A stretch of DNA of 64,000 nucleotides from NCBI GenBank assembly GCA_018715935.1, contig DVKR01000005.1:54624-118623 (forward strand), in the 5' to 3' direction. Each line of letters begins with the position of its first letter. Position 1 is the first letter of the stretch. Shown here piece by piece: positions 17,935 through 27,262 of the stretch. Under the pieces are notes generated by a model, which did not search any database, was not told the origin of the DNA, and saw nothing but the letters and a program-made list of their open reading frames with translations. The position numbers and the translations under genes are program-made. The DNA comes from Candidatus Aphodovivens excrementavium (GTDB taxonomy: Bacteria > Actinomycetota > Coriobacteriia > Coriobacteriales > Eggerthellaceae).

Positions 17935-19128
17935 CTACTGGTGAACCAGTTCGTAGGTATCGCGAGCGATCATGTACTCCTCGTTAGTCGGAATGATGAT
18001 GATGCGTACCGGGGACTCATCGGTGCTGATTTCACGCTCGCCACCACGCTCGCGGTTGCGCTTCTCGTCAAGAACAATGCCGAGGGGCTGCAAGCCCGCG
18101 AAGATAAGACGGCGCATCTTGTCGCAATTCTCACCTACGCCCGCGGTGAGCACGATGGCATCCACGCCACCCATGACCGCAATGTATTGACCAATGTACT
18201 TCTTAACCGAGTTGGAATACATCTCATAGGCGAGCTGAGCCCGCTCGTCACCTTGCTCGGACGCCGTGCGAACGCTGCGAAGGTCGTTGCTGATGCCGGA
18301 TATGCCCAGCAAACCTGACTTTTTGTTCATGAGGTCGTTCACCTCTTCGGTGGTCAGGTTCTCATGCTCCATCAAAAACGGTACGACGGCGGGGTCGACC
18401 GCCCCGCAGCGTGTTCCCATCATCAAACCGTCGAGGGGGGTAAGCCCCATCGACGTGTCGACGGCAACCCCATGGTCGATGGCAGACATAGAACAGCCAT
18501 TGCCCAAATGGCAGGTAATGAGCTTTAAATCCTCTAAAGGCTCGCCCAAAACAACGGCTGCGCGCTCAGAAATATAGCGGTGCGACGTTCCGTGAGCGCC
18601 GTATTTCCTGATGCCGTACTTTTCATAGAGTTCGTAAGGAAGCGGATACATGTAGGCCTTGGGAGGAAGAGTCTGGAAAAACGCAGAGTCGAAAACCGCA
18701 ACCATGGGAACGCCGGGTATATGCTTTTGGCACGCATAGATGCCCATCAACGCGGCTTTGTTATGGAGCGGCGCGAGCTCTGCCAGCTCGTCAATCTTGG
18801 CAATAACGTCGTCGTCGATGATAACCGAACGGTCGAAGTACTTGCCGCCTTGCACGATGCGATGGCCAACCGCGTCTATCTCGGAAAGCGAGTCGATTGC
18901 CTTCGTGGGGCCGGTGGTGAGCGCCTCGAGCACCAACGCCATGGCCTCGTCGTGATCGGCCATATGAGCGTCAATTACGACTTCGTTCTCGTCGATTCCG
19001 TGCTTATGAAAGGCATCGGAGGATCCCACGCGCTCGCAAATTCCCTTGGCGAGCAGAGAGTGAGTCTCTACATTAAGAAGCTGATACTTCAAGGAAGATG
19101 ATCCAGCATTGATGACTAGTACGTTCAA
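17935..19128 (-). CDS. ackA: Acetate kinase
   Basis: Makes ATP and acetate from acetyl phosphate, the energy-yielding step after Pta. It has the ASKHA start motif VLVINAGSSSLKYQLL, GHRIVQGGKYF, HLGNGCSM and LTAGVGENC. TTG 19128 is the likely start (AGGAGG upstream), giving 397 aa; the longer frame to 19191 adds unconserved residues. It is transcribed toward the zinc-ribbon gene and pta. The spacing to the zinc-ribbon gene (about 140 bp) leaves co-transcription possible. Confidence 0.95.
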   Translation of the reverse strand: MNVLVINAGSSSLKYQLLNVETHSLLAKGICERVGSSDAFHKHGIDENEVVIDAHMADHDEAMALVLEALTTGPTKAIDSLSEIDAVGHRIVQGGKYFDRSVIIDDDVIAKIDELAELAPLHNKAALMGIYACQKHIPGVPMVAVFDSAFFQTLPPKAYMYPLPYELYEKYGIRKYGAHGTSHRYISERAAVVLGEPLEDLKLITCHLGNGCSMSAIDHGVAVDTSMGLTPLDGLMMGTRCGAVDPAVVPFLMEHENLTTEEVNDLMNKKSGLLGISGISNDLRSVRTASEQGDERAQLAYEMYSNSVKKYIGQYIAVMGGVDAIVLTAGVGENCDKMRRLIFAGLQPLGIVLDEKRNRERGGEREISTDESPVRIIIIPTNEEYMIARDTYELVHQ

Positions 19129-19256
19129 CGATCCGCCTCCTAATCTTCGTTCTAAAACGTAAAGTTTAGGCGTGCGCCCTCGGGCAGGCACTCAGCAAAG
19201 CCCCGCCTTTCGGCAAGCGGCGCCCACTTGTTCATCAGATAGACGGTGTTCAAGCA

Positions 19257-19288
19257 AAAAGGCCGGAACACCACCGTTCCGGCCTTTT
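19257..19288. terminator. Intrinsic terminator after the vWA gene
   Basis: AAAAGGCCGGAAC / GTTCCGGCCTTTT, a perfect 13-bp stem with a 6-base loop and A/T ends, between the vWA gene and ackA on the minus strand. Confidence 0.9.
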
Positions 19289-19326
19289 GATTTCAAAGGG
19301 GTCAAAAGCGTGCGCGCTTTCTCGCC

Positions 19327-20979
19327 TTAGACGTAAGGAGAATTGCGTTCGTTCTCGATCTCCAACATCATTTGGGTGTTCTTAAGCTCGTAATCGTTAA
19401 GCGGCGAGGCCATGGAGTCAAACTCCTCTGGCGTGTATTTCTGGGAATACCAGCTTCGCGTGGCGAAGTAGTCAACCAAATCTTGGTTTTTAAAGCCGCG
19501 CCCGTATCGTGCGAAAATCTCGTTGCGGGCAAGATAAAGCTCCCACAGCGACAACTGCTCGAGCTCGTCGCGGGAGTAGTAGCGCGAGCCGCTGTCGGGC
19601 AAGACGTACTCGTTGAGGTTACCCTGGTTGTCGTAGGCGTCAACGTTGTCGACGGGCATGTAGGTGGTTTCAACCGATCCGGAGTATGCCGACCCGTCGG
19701 CGCATGAGAAGCGCACGGTACGATAGGAGCTGGTTTCATCCTCGAAAGACGAGGTATACGCAACGCGGTACATGGAACGCTGGTCGCTGTAGATAGACTC
19801 GTAAATAGATTGCAGGGCAGAGGCAAGATCGCTCGTAGAGGCATCGTAGTATTGGCCGTTGCAGGCAGTTGCCAGCGATTGCAGCTCCGAGTAATCGATG
19901 TTGTCTCCAATGCCTACAAGGTATACGGGAATGCCGGTAAGCCGCGATATCTCCTCCACGTCGCCGCGCGTGTAGACGCTGTCGTTTTCCATGCCGTCGG
20001 TAAAGGCAATAACCACACGCGAACCCGACTTCATGTTCGTGCGCTGCACCGCCCAATAGAGCGCGTCGTAAAGCGCCGTGTCGCCCGTGGGCCGCAACGA
20101 CTCAACCGCGCTGTTAAGAAGCGCCGCATCGTTAGTGAAAGGCTGAACGTTGTAGACGTCATCGTCGAAGGAAGTGATCTCTGCATAGTTCGTGCCCGAC
20201 GAAGTAATTTCGCTGATAAACGAGCGCGCGGCCGATTTCGCGTTCTCCATCTTCCCGGAGCTGTCCATCGAAGCGCTCTGATCGAGCACCAGGTTGATGT
20301 TCATCATGTCGCCTTCGCTCATCGGCAGAATCTCGTTGATAGTTGCCTCGTGCTCGGTGCCGCCGGAAGTCACTTCCACCACGCTGAACTGAGATGCGTC
20401 GACAGACTGCAGCTGCCCGCCCGATGCATCGGTAAGGCGAACGTACATACTGACGTCAGGGAAGGCGGAGTTGTCGATTTGAGAGACAAAGAGCTGAACT
20501 TGAGTCGATTGGGCGTTACTGCCGCCCGTCTGAGCGTTGCCGCCTTCCTGCGCGGCTGGATCTTGTCCTTGGCCACTGCCTGTAACCAAGACGACGGCGA
20601 CAATCACAGCAATGAGCAATACCGCCACCGCCACTATAACCGCTATGATAACGGGCCGCTTGTCCTTGCCCGGCTCAGACGAATCGCCTTCAGCGGCAGC
20701 AGGCGGCGTTGAAACCGGAGGGACGTTTCCCGAGGCAGGACTCTGCGAACCCTGCGCAAACGACGAGCCACCCGGCGCGAACCCCGTTGATGCACTCTGT
20801 TGAGGGGGCATCTGCGCGGTATGTCCGGCTTCGGCGGAAGCAAGCGGCTGAGGGGCGATCTTCTCAGTGGGAGAAGACGCCGGAGCGTCAGTCGAGGGAT
20901 CTGCACCTATACGTGCGCCGCAGTTGGTGCAAAACGAAGAGCCCTCCTCTAGCCGTGTTCCGCAATTCGTGCAAAACAT
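19327..20979 (-). CDS. Membrane-anchored vWA-domain protein with zinc ribbon and YARHG domain
   Basis: 550 aa. A zinc ribbon (CTNCG..CTNCG) opens the protein, followed by a Pro/Ala/Ser-rich cytoplasmic linker and one membrane helix (about 109-132). The extracellular part holds a von Willebrand A domain with an intact MIDAS start DQSAS (about 230) and later DGMEN, then a C-terminal YARHG domain (LARNEIFARYGRGF, about 475-540). The vWA domain predicts metal-dependent ligand binding outside the cell. It lies 18 bp downstream of an amidase lipoprotein gene, so both probably work at the cell wall. Ligand unknown. Confidence 0.88.
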   Translation of the reverse strand: MFCTNCGTRLEEGSSFCTNCGARIGADPSTDAPASSPTEKIAPQPLASAEAGHTAQMPPQQSASTGFAPGGSSFAQGSQSPASGNVPPVSTPPAAAEGDSSEPGKDKRPVIIAVIVAVAVLLIAVIVAVVLVTGSGQGQDPAAQEGGNAQTGGSNAQSTQVQLFVSQIDNSAFPDVSMYVRLTDASGGQLQSVDASQFSVVEVTSGGTEHEATINEILPMSEGDMMNINLVLDQSASMDSSGKMENAKSAARSFISEITSSGTNYAEITSFDDDVYNVQPFTNDAALLNSAVESLRPTGDTALYDALYWAVQRTNMKSGSRVVIAFTDGMENDSVYTRGDVEEISRLTGIPVYLVGIGDNIDYSELQSLATACNGQYYDASTSDLASALQSIYESIYSDQRSMYRVAYTSSFEDETSSYRTVRFSCADGSAYSGSVETTYMPVDNVDAYDNQGNLNEYVLPDSGSRYYSRDELEQLSLWELYLARNEIFARYGRGFKNQDLVDYFATRSWYSQKYTPEEFDSMASPLNDYELKNTQMMLEIENERNSPYV

Positions 20980-20997
20980 ACGAACCCCTCCTCGGCA

Positions 20998-21816
20998 TTA
21001 GGCATGCACGCGGTTTGCTTTGTAGTTTTCGAAGTACGTTGCAAACTCGGCCGAAGTGTCCGAGTTGCCCGTACGCCATGCCTTGTGGTCGATTATCTCA
21101 CTTTCGAAACCATAGTATGCGTCGATATAGGCAATAAGTCTGTCAAGCGCCTCCAATTGCGCTTGAGGGTAATCGCCCGACCCGCCGACGTGAACCATTT
21201 CGATACCGATCGAATAGGAGTTCATCCCGTAGTCGGGCGCCCATGAACCGATAGGAGTCGTTCCCAGCATATCGTCGCGCGACTCGTCTTCCACTCCGTA
21301 GAGAGCATTATGCCCCGCATCGCCGTAGCCAGCATGATGTGCGATATCGTCAAGCGGAACGCATTGAACGATGCTGCCGTCTTTCCCCACAACGAAATGG
21401 GCGGCTATGAGGTTACCGTTGCTCGCCCACCACGACACCACAGAAGAGGGGTCGCCCTCCCCCTCTGTATCATGAAGCACGATGTACTTTTGAAACTCGG
21501 CAGGCTTGCTGCCGTGAGAAAATTCAGGATAGTACATCTCGGTGATGTTGAGCTCCGCACGTAGCTGCTCGGCGGAAGGCGCGCTTGGCTCTTCGGCGGT
21601 TTCTTCTGCAGAGGTTGCCGCATCCTCGCCCTGGTCGCCCTCCCCCTCGCTCATGTTGGCGTCGTTAACCACCAACGTCTCTTCGTTGCCCTCATTGGCT
21701 TTCTGCTGCGCATCCTGCCCGGAAGAACAGCCTGGCAACGCGGCCAACAACGCCGCCGAAAGCAAGAAAACAAACGTTGCTGACAACCAAAACGAAGCTC
21801 TTGATTTCTGTCTCAT
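20998..21816 (-). CDS. N-acetylmuramoyl-L-alanine amidase (Amidase_2) lipoprotein
   Basis: Peptidoglycan amidase of the zinc-dependent Amidase_2/PGRP fold, 272 aa from ATG 21816 (GGAGGGG upstream). It has a lipoprotein-like signal peptide (hydrophobic segment then LPGCSSG), an acidic linker to about residue 75, then the enzyme domain: IVLHDTEG (first His ligand), AAHFVVGKDG, HHAGYG and the YSIGIEMVH strand. Anchoring by lipid at the outer face of the membrane is inferred. The gene precedes the vWA/YARHG gene by 18 bp, which suggests a joint wall-related role. Confidence 0.87.
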   Translation of the reverse strand: MRQKSRASFWLSATFVFLLSAALLAALPGCSSGQDAQQKANEGNEETLVVNDANMSEGEGDQGEDAATSAEETAEEPSAPSAEQLRAELNITEMYYPEFSHGSKPAEFQKYIVLHDTEGEGDPSSVVSWWASNGNLIAAHFVVGKDGSIVQCVPLDDIAHHAGYGDAGHNALYGVEDESRDDMLGTTPIGSWAPDYGMNSYSIGIEMVHVGGSGDYPQAQLEALDRLIAYIDAYYGFESEIIDHKAWRTGNSDTSAEFATYFENYKANRVHA

Positions 21817-21893
21817 ACACTGCCCCTCCGTATCGCGTGTGACCTGCAGCAGCATCGCACTGGGCAAAGCAGTGCCCCGCAAGGTACTAAACG

Positions 21894-22244
21894 CTACTTT
21901 GCCGGACTTCCGTCGTTCATCTCGGCACCACCGAGAACATGAACGTGAATATGGTGAACCGACTGCTGGGCGTCGTCGCCCGTATTGACGATCACGCGAT
22001 ACCCGCTCTCGGCAATACCTTTGATCACAGCGATTTTCTTGACGGTGTTAAAGAGCCTTCCCATTTCCGCATCGGGAATGCCGTCGCCAATGTTGTCGTA
22101 GTGGTTTTTCGGCACGATGAGCGTATGGCAGGGCATCTGGGGGTTCAAATCTTCGAAGGCGAGTACATCGTCGTCTTCATATACCTTCGTCGAGGGAATT
22201 TCGCCCGCCACGATCTTGCAGAAAATACAATCGTCTTTTCGCAT
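21894..22244 (-). CDS. HIT-family nucleotide hydrolase (HinT-like)
   Basis: Small cytoplasmic hydrolase of 116 aa acting on nucleoside phosphoramidates. It shows the zinc-type N-terminus CIFCKIVAGEIPS and the catalytic triad motif HIHVHVLGG near the C-terminus. AAAGGG precedes ATG 22244. It sits between the exonuclease VII genes and the amidase on the same strand, with no obvious functional link. Confidence 0.93.
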   Translation of the reverse strand: MRKDDCIFCKIVAGEIPSTKVYEDDDVLAFEDLNPQMPCHTLIVPKNHYDNIGDGIPDAEMGRLFNTVKKIAVIKGIAESGYRVIVNTGDDAQQSVHHIHVHVLGGAEMNDGSPAK

Positions 22245-22351
22245 AAGAGCCCTTTCTCTTTGCCTTCTTTACCTTCTTCAAACGCACCGCGCATTTCGCC
22301 GCAGTGCCGTTGATGCCGCGATCGATGCTTTTGCGCGTTGAGTTATGCCCT

Positions 22352-22624
22352 TTACGACAACGTCGTGTCACGCGTCACGTCATCTGGCGCAGCAGAAAGC
22401 TCGCCCATCAGCACGTCGACCTTCTGTTGAGCGTCGGTGAGGCGCTTTTGAAGCGAAGTCAGCAGCGACACCCCGCGCTCGTAGCCAACGAGGCTGTCTT
22501 CGAGCTCGAGGGTATTGCTCTCAAGCTCGCCAACGATGCCATCGAGCTGCGCCAACGCCTCGCGAAATGAAAGCTCTTCCACCGGCGTCGTGTCGAAACG
22601 GGTATCGGTTTGTGCATCAGTCAT
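22352..22624 (-). CDS. xseB: Exodeoxyribonuclease VII small subunit
   Basis: 90 aa helical subunit that binds the large subunit XseA to form the single-strand exonuclease. The family pattern LSFREALAQLDGIVGELESNT..LEDSL..YERGV is present. ATG 22624 with AAAGGAAA upstream is the start; the frame extends upstream into xseA without conservation. It lies 34 bp after xseA. Confidence 0.94.
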   Translation of the reverse strand: MTDAQTDTRFDTTPVEELSFREALAQLDGIVGELESNTLELEDSLVGYERGVSLLTSLQKRLTDAQQKVDVLMGELSAAPDDVTRDTTLS

Positions 22625-22658
22625 AGGGTTTCCTTTCTCGCAGCTATGGCGAACACCG

Positions 22659-24047
22659 CTACAGGGGCACGGTGTCGGTACGTATCTCATTTGCAGACTC
22701 CACACGGCAGCTTACCACGCCATCAGACACAGTGACCGCCAGAGGCTGCCCGACGCTAACCTGGGCGACACGCTTCACGATAGCACCTGAGGCGTCTCGT
22801 GCGATGGCATAGCCGCGACCGAGCGTCGCAAGCGGCGAGAGATCGTGAAGCCGCGCCGCACGCAAACCCACCTGTTGCTGAAAACGAGGCACGCCGGAAG
22901 ACAGGCAAAGCGCAAGCCGGTCGCTCTGGCGCGCCAGCGCAGAGCGGGGCTGACTGGTAGCTCCTTCAAGGACGCGGAGCAAACGAGCCGAAAGCTGATT
23001 TGCAAGATTGCGCTGCTTGTCGATGTTCGCAGGAAGCACCCGCTCGAGGCGGGAAGCCAAGTGATCAACCGCCATGGCGTCCTGAGCGAATAGCTGATGC
23101 GCGTCTTTGAGAACGGGCCGATCGGACAGGCGACGAACCGAAGCCTGCGCACCGTCCACCACGCGACGCATAGCAGCACTCAGCGACGCCGCGCGCGCCG
23201 AAAGCAGCTTCAGCAGCTCAGCCCTGTCAGGAACCGCAACCGCCGCCGCCAACGTGGGTGTTGAAGCGCGCACATCCGCAACCATATCCGCAATGAAATT
23301 GTCGGGCTCATGCCCTATGCCGGTAACAACGGGAACTGGGCAGGCGGCGATAGCGCGGGCAAGCCCCTCGTCGTTGAAGGGCATCATGTTCTCGTACGCT
23401 CCGCCCCCACGGCCTAAAATGACCAAGTCCACTCCTGCCGCCGCCGCGCAGGAAAGGCCGCGGACAAGCTCGCGAGGCGCATTAGCTCCCTCAACTTGAA
23501 CGCCGGCTAAAACAACTCGGGCTTGCGGCCATCGACGGCGAAGGGTGCGGAGCACATCGTGTACGGCGTCGCCGCTTGGAGAGGTAACCAGCCCCACCGC
23601 CTTCGGGAACCTCGGCAGTTTGCGCTTGCGCGCTGGATCCATAAGCCCTTCGCTCTTCAGCTTTTTAGCCAAGCGGGCAACTTCCATGCGCAGTCTGCCT
23701 TCTCCCGCAAGAGAAAGCCGCCGAACATCGAAGTTCATGGTTCCCCGGGCAGCATAGAGCGAGAAGAAGCCGGTGATCTCCACCTCTTGGCCTATCTGCA
23801 GATCCACTCCTGATGCACGGTAGATGTCATTCCACATCAAACAGCTCAGCGACGAAGAACGGTCTTTCACGGTGAAGTACACAGCTTTGTATCCACGCTT
23901 GGCGGACACCTCGGAAACCTCGCCCACGATAGTAAGGCGAATGCCTTTGAGCGCCCCCTTGACGATGTCAAGCGCCTCGGAAACGCTGAGCGCCTTGCGC
24001 TCTGACGAGTGCTGCTCAGAGCTCACCAGGCGATCCTGCGCAGACAT
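22659..24047 (-). CDS. xseA: Exodeoxyribonuclease VII large subunit
   Basis: 462-aa catalytic subunit of exonuclease VII, which degrades single-stranded DNA from both ends. It has an N-terminal OB fold (LTIVGEVSEVSAKRGYKAVYFTVKD), the nuclease core with VGLVTSPSGDAVHDVL and LGRGGGAYENMMPFNDEGLARAI, GIGHEPDNFIADMVAD, and a long coiled-coil arm to the C-terminus. ATG 24047 lies 7 bp after the zinc-protease stop and is chosen over the frame start at 24122. The following gene is xseB. Confidence 0.95.
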   Translation of the reverse strand: MSAQDRLVSSEQHSSERKALSVSEALDIVKGALKGIRLTIVGEVSEVSAKRGYKAVYFTVKDRSSSLSCLMWNDIYRASGVDLQIGQEVEITGFFSLYAARGTMNFDVRRLSLAGEGRLRMEVARLAKKLKSEGLMDPARKRKLPRFPKAVGLVTSPSGDAVHDVLRTLRRRWPQARVVLAGVQVEGANAPRELVRGLSCAAAAGVDLVILGRGGGAYENMMPFNDEGLARAIAACPVPVVTGIGHEPDNFIADMVADVRASTPTLAAAVAVPDRAELLKLLSARAASLSAAMRRVVDGAQASVRRLSDRPVLKDAHQLFAQDAMAVDHLASRLERVLPANIDKQRNLANQLSARLLRVLEGATSQPRSALARQSDRLALCLSSGVPRFQQQVGLRAARLHDLSPLATLGRGYAIARDASGAIVKRVAQVSVGQPLAVTVSDGVVSCRVESANEIRTDTVPL

Positions 24048-24054
24048 GGTGCGC

Positions 24055-24723
24055 CTACTCGCTGCGCTGCTGGCCAAGCAACCACAGAAGCTGCAGGATA
24101 GAGGTGAGGGCAGCCGCCACATACGTCAACGCACACGCACGAAGCACGCTGCCGGCACCCGAACGCTCGCCGGCCGGCATCCCGATTGTGCTCATGTAAG
24201 TCATCGCGCGACTGGATGCGTTGAACTCAACGGGCAACGTAACGATCTGGAACAAAACCACCGCTGCATACATGATGATGGCAAGCGTGATAAGACCGGC
24301 AATCTGCATGAAGATGCCCAGTATGAGCAAAAACACCCAGGCATTGGAGGCAAGGTTCACCACCGGTACCAGCGAGCCGCGCACCTTCATGGGCGCGTAG
24401 CCTTCAGCGAATTGGCACGCATGCCCGACCTCGTGGCAGGCAGTTGCCGTGGCGGTAATGGAACGGCCGTCGTAGGCCTCGGGCGACAGCGTTACCGAGT
24501 TGCTGCGCGGGTCGAAGAAATCCTGGCCGTGGCCGCCACGACGGATCGCCACATTGTGGATTCCGTAATAGGCAAGCATTTGACGCGCAGCTTCCGCACC
24601 CGTAAGTCCATTACTGATAGGGACTCGCTGATACTTGTGCAACTGCCGGTTGACCCACGCCGTAGCGCCGCAGCCGATTATTAAGGTCACAACGATGAGC
24701 AGTAGGTACTCGTAGCTAAACAT
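24055..24723 (-). CDS. Membrane zinc metallopeptidase, YugP family
   Basis: 222 aa. One N-terminal membrane helix, a metalloprotease segment ATACHEVGHACQFAEGY with the HExxH zinc site (about residue 103), and further hydrophobic helices after it. This is the layout of YugP-type neutral zinc peptidases. GAAGGAG precedes ATG 24723. A minus-strand TATAAT at about 24802-24797 may be the -10 of this gene and of the xseA-xseB genes that follow 7 bp later. Substrate unknown. Confidence 0.88.
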   Translation of the reverse strand: MFSYEYLLLIVVTLIIGCGATAWVNRQLHKYQRVPISNGLTGAEAARQMLAYYGIHNVAIRRGGHGQDFFDPRSNSVTLSPEAYDGRSITATATACHEVGHACQFAEGYAPMKVRGSLVPVVNLASNAWVFLLILGIFMQIAGLITLAIIMYAAVVLFQIVTLPVEFNASSRAMTYMSTIGMPAGERSGAGSVLRACALTYVAAALTSILQLLWLLGQQRSE

Positions 24724-24921
24724 GTAAAGGTCTCCTTCACCATCGATCGATTGCTCGTCAGGCGCCGCTGACGATTACGTTTGTTCTTAAGAGAAATTAT
24801 ACCTGCAGACGCGAGGAAACCTCGCCGCACGCCCACAACGGATAAACATTTGCCAACCTGTTACTCAGCCGTCATAAACAAAGGGACCCGATCAACGACC
24901 CTCTTCTTGATCGCACGGCTC

Positions 24922-26076
24922 TCAAGCCTGCTGCTCAGCACGTTCAACGCGAAGAGAGCCTTCGTCAAGCGAGAGCTTGATGCGTCCGTCCAGCAAATCC
25001 AGCAGCTCGTCCCCCACTATCGAGCGGCGCCAGCCTCGTAACAGCTCAACGCCCTCGCGATATCCCCGCGCAATGCGCACGAGATCGTCGTGGCTTGCCA
25101 GAGTGGGCATCGCAATGCCGCTTTCCTTCGAGCGCAGTCGCACAAGCGACATCATCAAATCCATTTGAAAGTCTACATTTCGCTCGCTTTTTGTCGGGCG
25201 ATCCTGCTCAGGCCACGCCTCGGGAGGCGCATCGAGCGCAGAGGTGATGAGCGAGAGCACCTCGCGCGCATCTTGGACGGGAAGCTTTTCGCGAACCCCC
25301 CGCACCATGTAAAGGTCGTTCAGGGTGCGAGGCTCTCGCTTGCAAGCCTCAACAATCTGCTCGTCGGTAATCACCCACTTGCGCGGAACGTCTCGCGCCT
25401 GGGCGGTAAGCTCTCGCCAAGCTGCCATCTCACGGGCAGCAGCCAGCTGACGGCGAGAAAGCGACGACACGCGCCGGAGACGCTTGTAGCGCCCACGCAC
25501 GTCGGCTTCGTAGTTTGCGGGGTTTGAAAGCTCTTCGAAATCGTGAGCAAGCCATTCGAGCCTGCCCTTTGCCGTGAGTTTGTCTTTCATCTGAGCGTAA
25601 AGCCGGGGTAGGTAAAGCACGTCTTCGGCGGCGTAGGTAAGCTGCGATTCCGACAAAGGACGCTGAGACCAATCGGTAAACGAATCGATTTTTTTCAGCT
25701 GAATGCCTAACTCGGCATGAACCAGAGAGGCGAGGCCGATCTGCTGTGTATGTCCCAGCAACGCTGCAGCAATCTGCGTGTCGAAAACCGGCCGGGGAAG
25801 CACCCCCATTACATGCAGTATGATCTCAAGGTCTTGCCTTCCCGCGTGAAAAAGCTTCAGGATGCCCCCGTCGAGAAACAAAGGCTTCAGAGGCGCAAGG
25901 TTTTCAACGGCAAACGGGTCAACAACCGCCACCCTGTCGTCGGCGGACAACTGAAGCAGGCAAAGCTTGGGATAGTAGGTCTTCTCGCGCAGAAACTCGG
26001 TGTCTATCGCAAGCACGGAGGCGTCGCGCGCAGAGCGCACGAAATCCTCTAGCGATTCTTGGTCGGCTATGTACAT
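24922..26076 (-). CDS. rnd: Ribonuclease D
   Basis: 384-aa 3'-5' exoribonuclease acting on tRNA and other stable-RNA 3' ends. The DEDD residues are visible: LAIDTEFLRE (first Asp and Glu), HAGRQDLEI (Asp) and YAAEDVLYL (Tyr and Asp, the DEDDy type). An HRDC-type helical domain follows (about residues 210-290), then a second one at the C-terminus. ATG 26076 with AAGGAA upstream is chosen. Its start region faces the diacylglycerol-kinase-like gene; the two are divergent with 78 bp between. Confidence 0.92.
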   Translation of the reverse strand: MYIADQESLEDFVRSARDASVLAIDTEFLREKTYYPKLCLLQLSADDRVAVVDPFAVENLAPLKPLFLDGGILKLFHAGRQDLEIILHVMGVLPRPVFDTQIAAALLGHTQQIGLASLVHAELGIQLKKIDSFTDWSQRPLSESQLTYAAEDVLYLPRLYAQMKDKLTAKGRLEWLAHDFEELSNPANYEADVRGRYKRLRRVSSLSRRQLAAAREMAAWRELTAQARDVPRKWVITDEQIVEACKREPRTLNDLYMVRGVREKLPVQDAREVLSLITSALDAPPEAWPEQDRPTKSERNVDFQMDLMMSLVRLRSKESGIAMPTLASHDDLVRIARGYREGVELLRGWRRSIVGDELLDLLDGRIKLSLDEGSLRVERAEQQA

Positions 26077-26154
26077 GCAGGGTGTTCCTTGCCTTGTCTT
26101 TAATTGGTCTCGCATGATGTTGTACTATGCATGATAGCAACAGAAAGGGGATCT

Positions 26155-27096
26155 GTGAAACTGCTGGTTATCAACAACTTAAACTCTGGATACGGCGAAG
26201 GAGCAGTCTACGATTTTGTTCGCGCGATCGCCCGCGACGGCGACGAGGTGTGCTTGCGCTCCACCGACGGATCCACCGATGTGACAACCATGCTCGACGA
26301 CGCGTCCTCTTTCGACGCAGTCATTGCCAGCGGCGGCGATGGAACCGTTGCGGCCGTGAGCTACGTATTGGCAAACACCTCGATCCCGGTGCTGCCCTTC
26401 CCTGCCGGAACCGCCAACTTGCTGGCGCTCAACCTGCAATCGCCCAACGAGCCTCACGCACTTGCGAAGATGGTGCGCGCAGGCCTTACCCTCGATTTTG
26501 ACCTCGGTGAAATGACCGTGGGCGACCAGAGCTTCGGCTTCGTGATCATGGCGGGCGCCGGCTACGACGCGGCAATCATGCGTGATGCAAAACCCCATAA
26601 GCGCATATGGGGCCCGATGGCCTACTTCTCTGCCGCACTTGCAAACGTGACCCCGCAAAAGTCTCATTTCAATATAGAACTCGATGGAAAACCCATAGAA
26701 AGCGACGGGCTGGGAATACTGTTAGTGAACTTCGCCAAAATTCAGTTCGACCTCGCTGTCACACACGACAACCTGCCGCGCGACGGTGAGCTTGGCGTGG
26801 TGGTGCTTAAGGGGAAAACGGCAATCGACCTGCTCCCGGCGCTTGTGGCAACGGTGCTCGACCGCGACGGAGAGCATCCCGACCGTACCGATTCGATGGA
26901 AATCTACACCGCACGTGAAGTGTCGGTGGTGGCCGATCCGCCCATGGAAGTGCAGTTCGACGGCGAGACTTCCGGTATGACCACGCCTTTCACAGCGCGC
27001 GTGCTGCCCGGCGCGGTTCGCTATTACGTCTCCGAAGAAGGATACGAGCAGTTTGCCGGAGAGGAAGCGGTCACCAAGGACGCAAGCAGGCAGTAA
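26155..27096 (+). CDS. Diacylglycerol kinase-like lipid kinase
   Basis: 313-aa protein of the DAGK catalytic family (DgkB/YegS type), which phosphorylates diacylglycerol or related lipids at the membrane. Motifs are ASGGDGTVAAV (nucleotide loop) and PFPAGTANLLALNL, followed by the beta-rich C-terminal domain with GAGYDAAIM. GTG 26155 with AAAGGGGAT upstream is preferred over the frame start at 26104, which would overlap the rnd leader. The lipid substrate cannot be told. Confidence 0.9.
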   Translation: MKLLVINNLNSGYGEGAVYDFVRAIARDGDEVCLRSTDGSTDVTTMLDDASSFDAVIASGGDGTVAAVSYVLANTSIPVLPFPAGTANLLALNLQSPNEPHALAKMVRAGLTLDFDLGEMTVGDQSFGFVIMAGAGYDAAIMRDAKPHKRIWGPMAYFSAALANVTPQKSHFNIELDGKPIESDGLGILLVNFAKIQFDLAVTHDNLPRDGELGVVVLKGKTAIDLLPALVATVLDRDGEHPDRTDSMEIYTAREVSVVADPPMEVQFDGETSGMTTPFTARVLPGAVRYYVSEEGYEQFAGEEAVTKDASRQ

Positions 27097-27262
27097 GGCG
27101 GCAGCGTTTTCCAGAACCACCTTTTTCAACCGAATATGGGTGATATGCCCGCGCCTTTCGTCGCATAGAATATTTCCGAGAAAGTTACTTCCCCGTTTCA
27201 AATGACAATAGTGGATATACTTTATTACGGAGCTACCTTAGACCACGGCGAAGGCAGGCGCG

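Noticed and set aside
24840..24905. Terminator after rnd
   Set aside because: Only short imperfect pairing (GGGACCC..) without a T run; not called.
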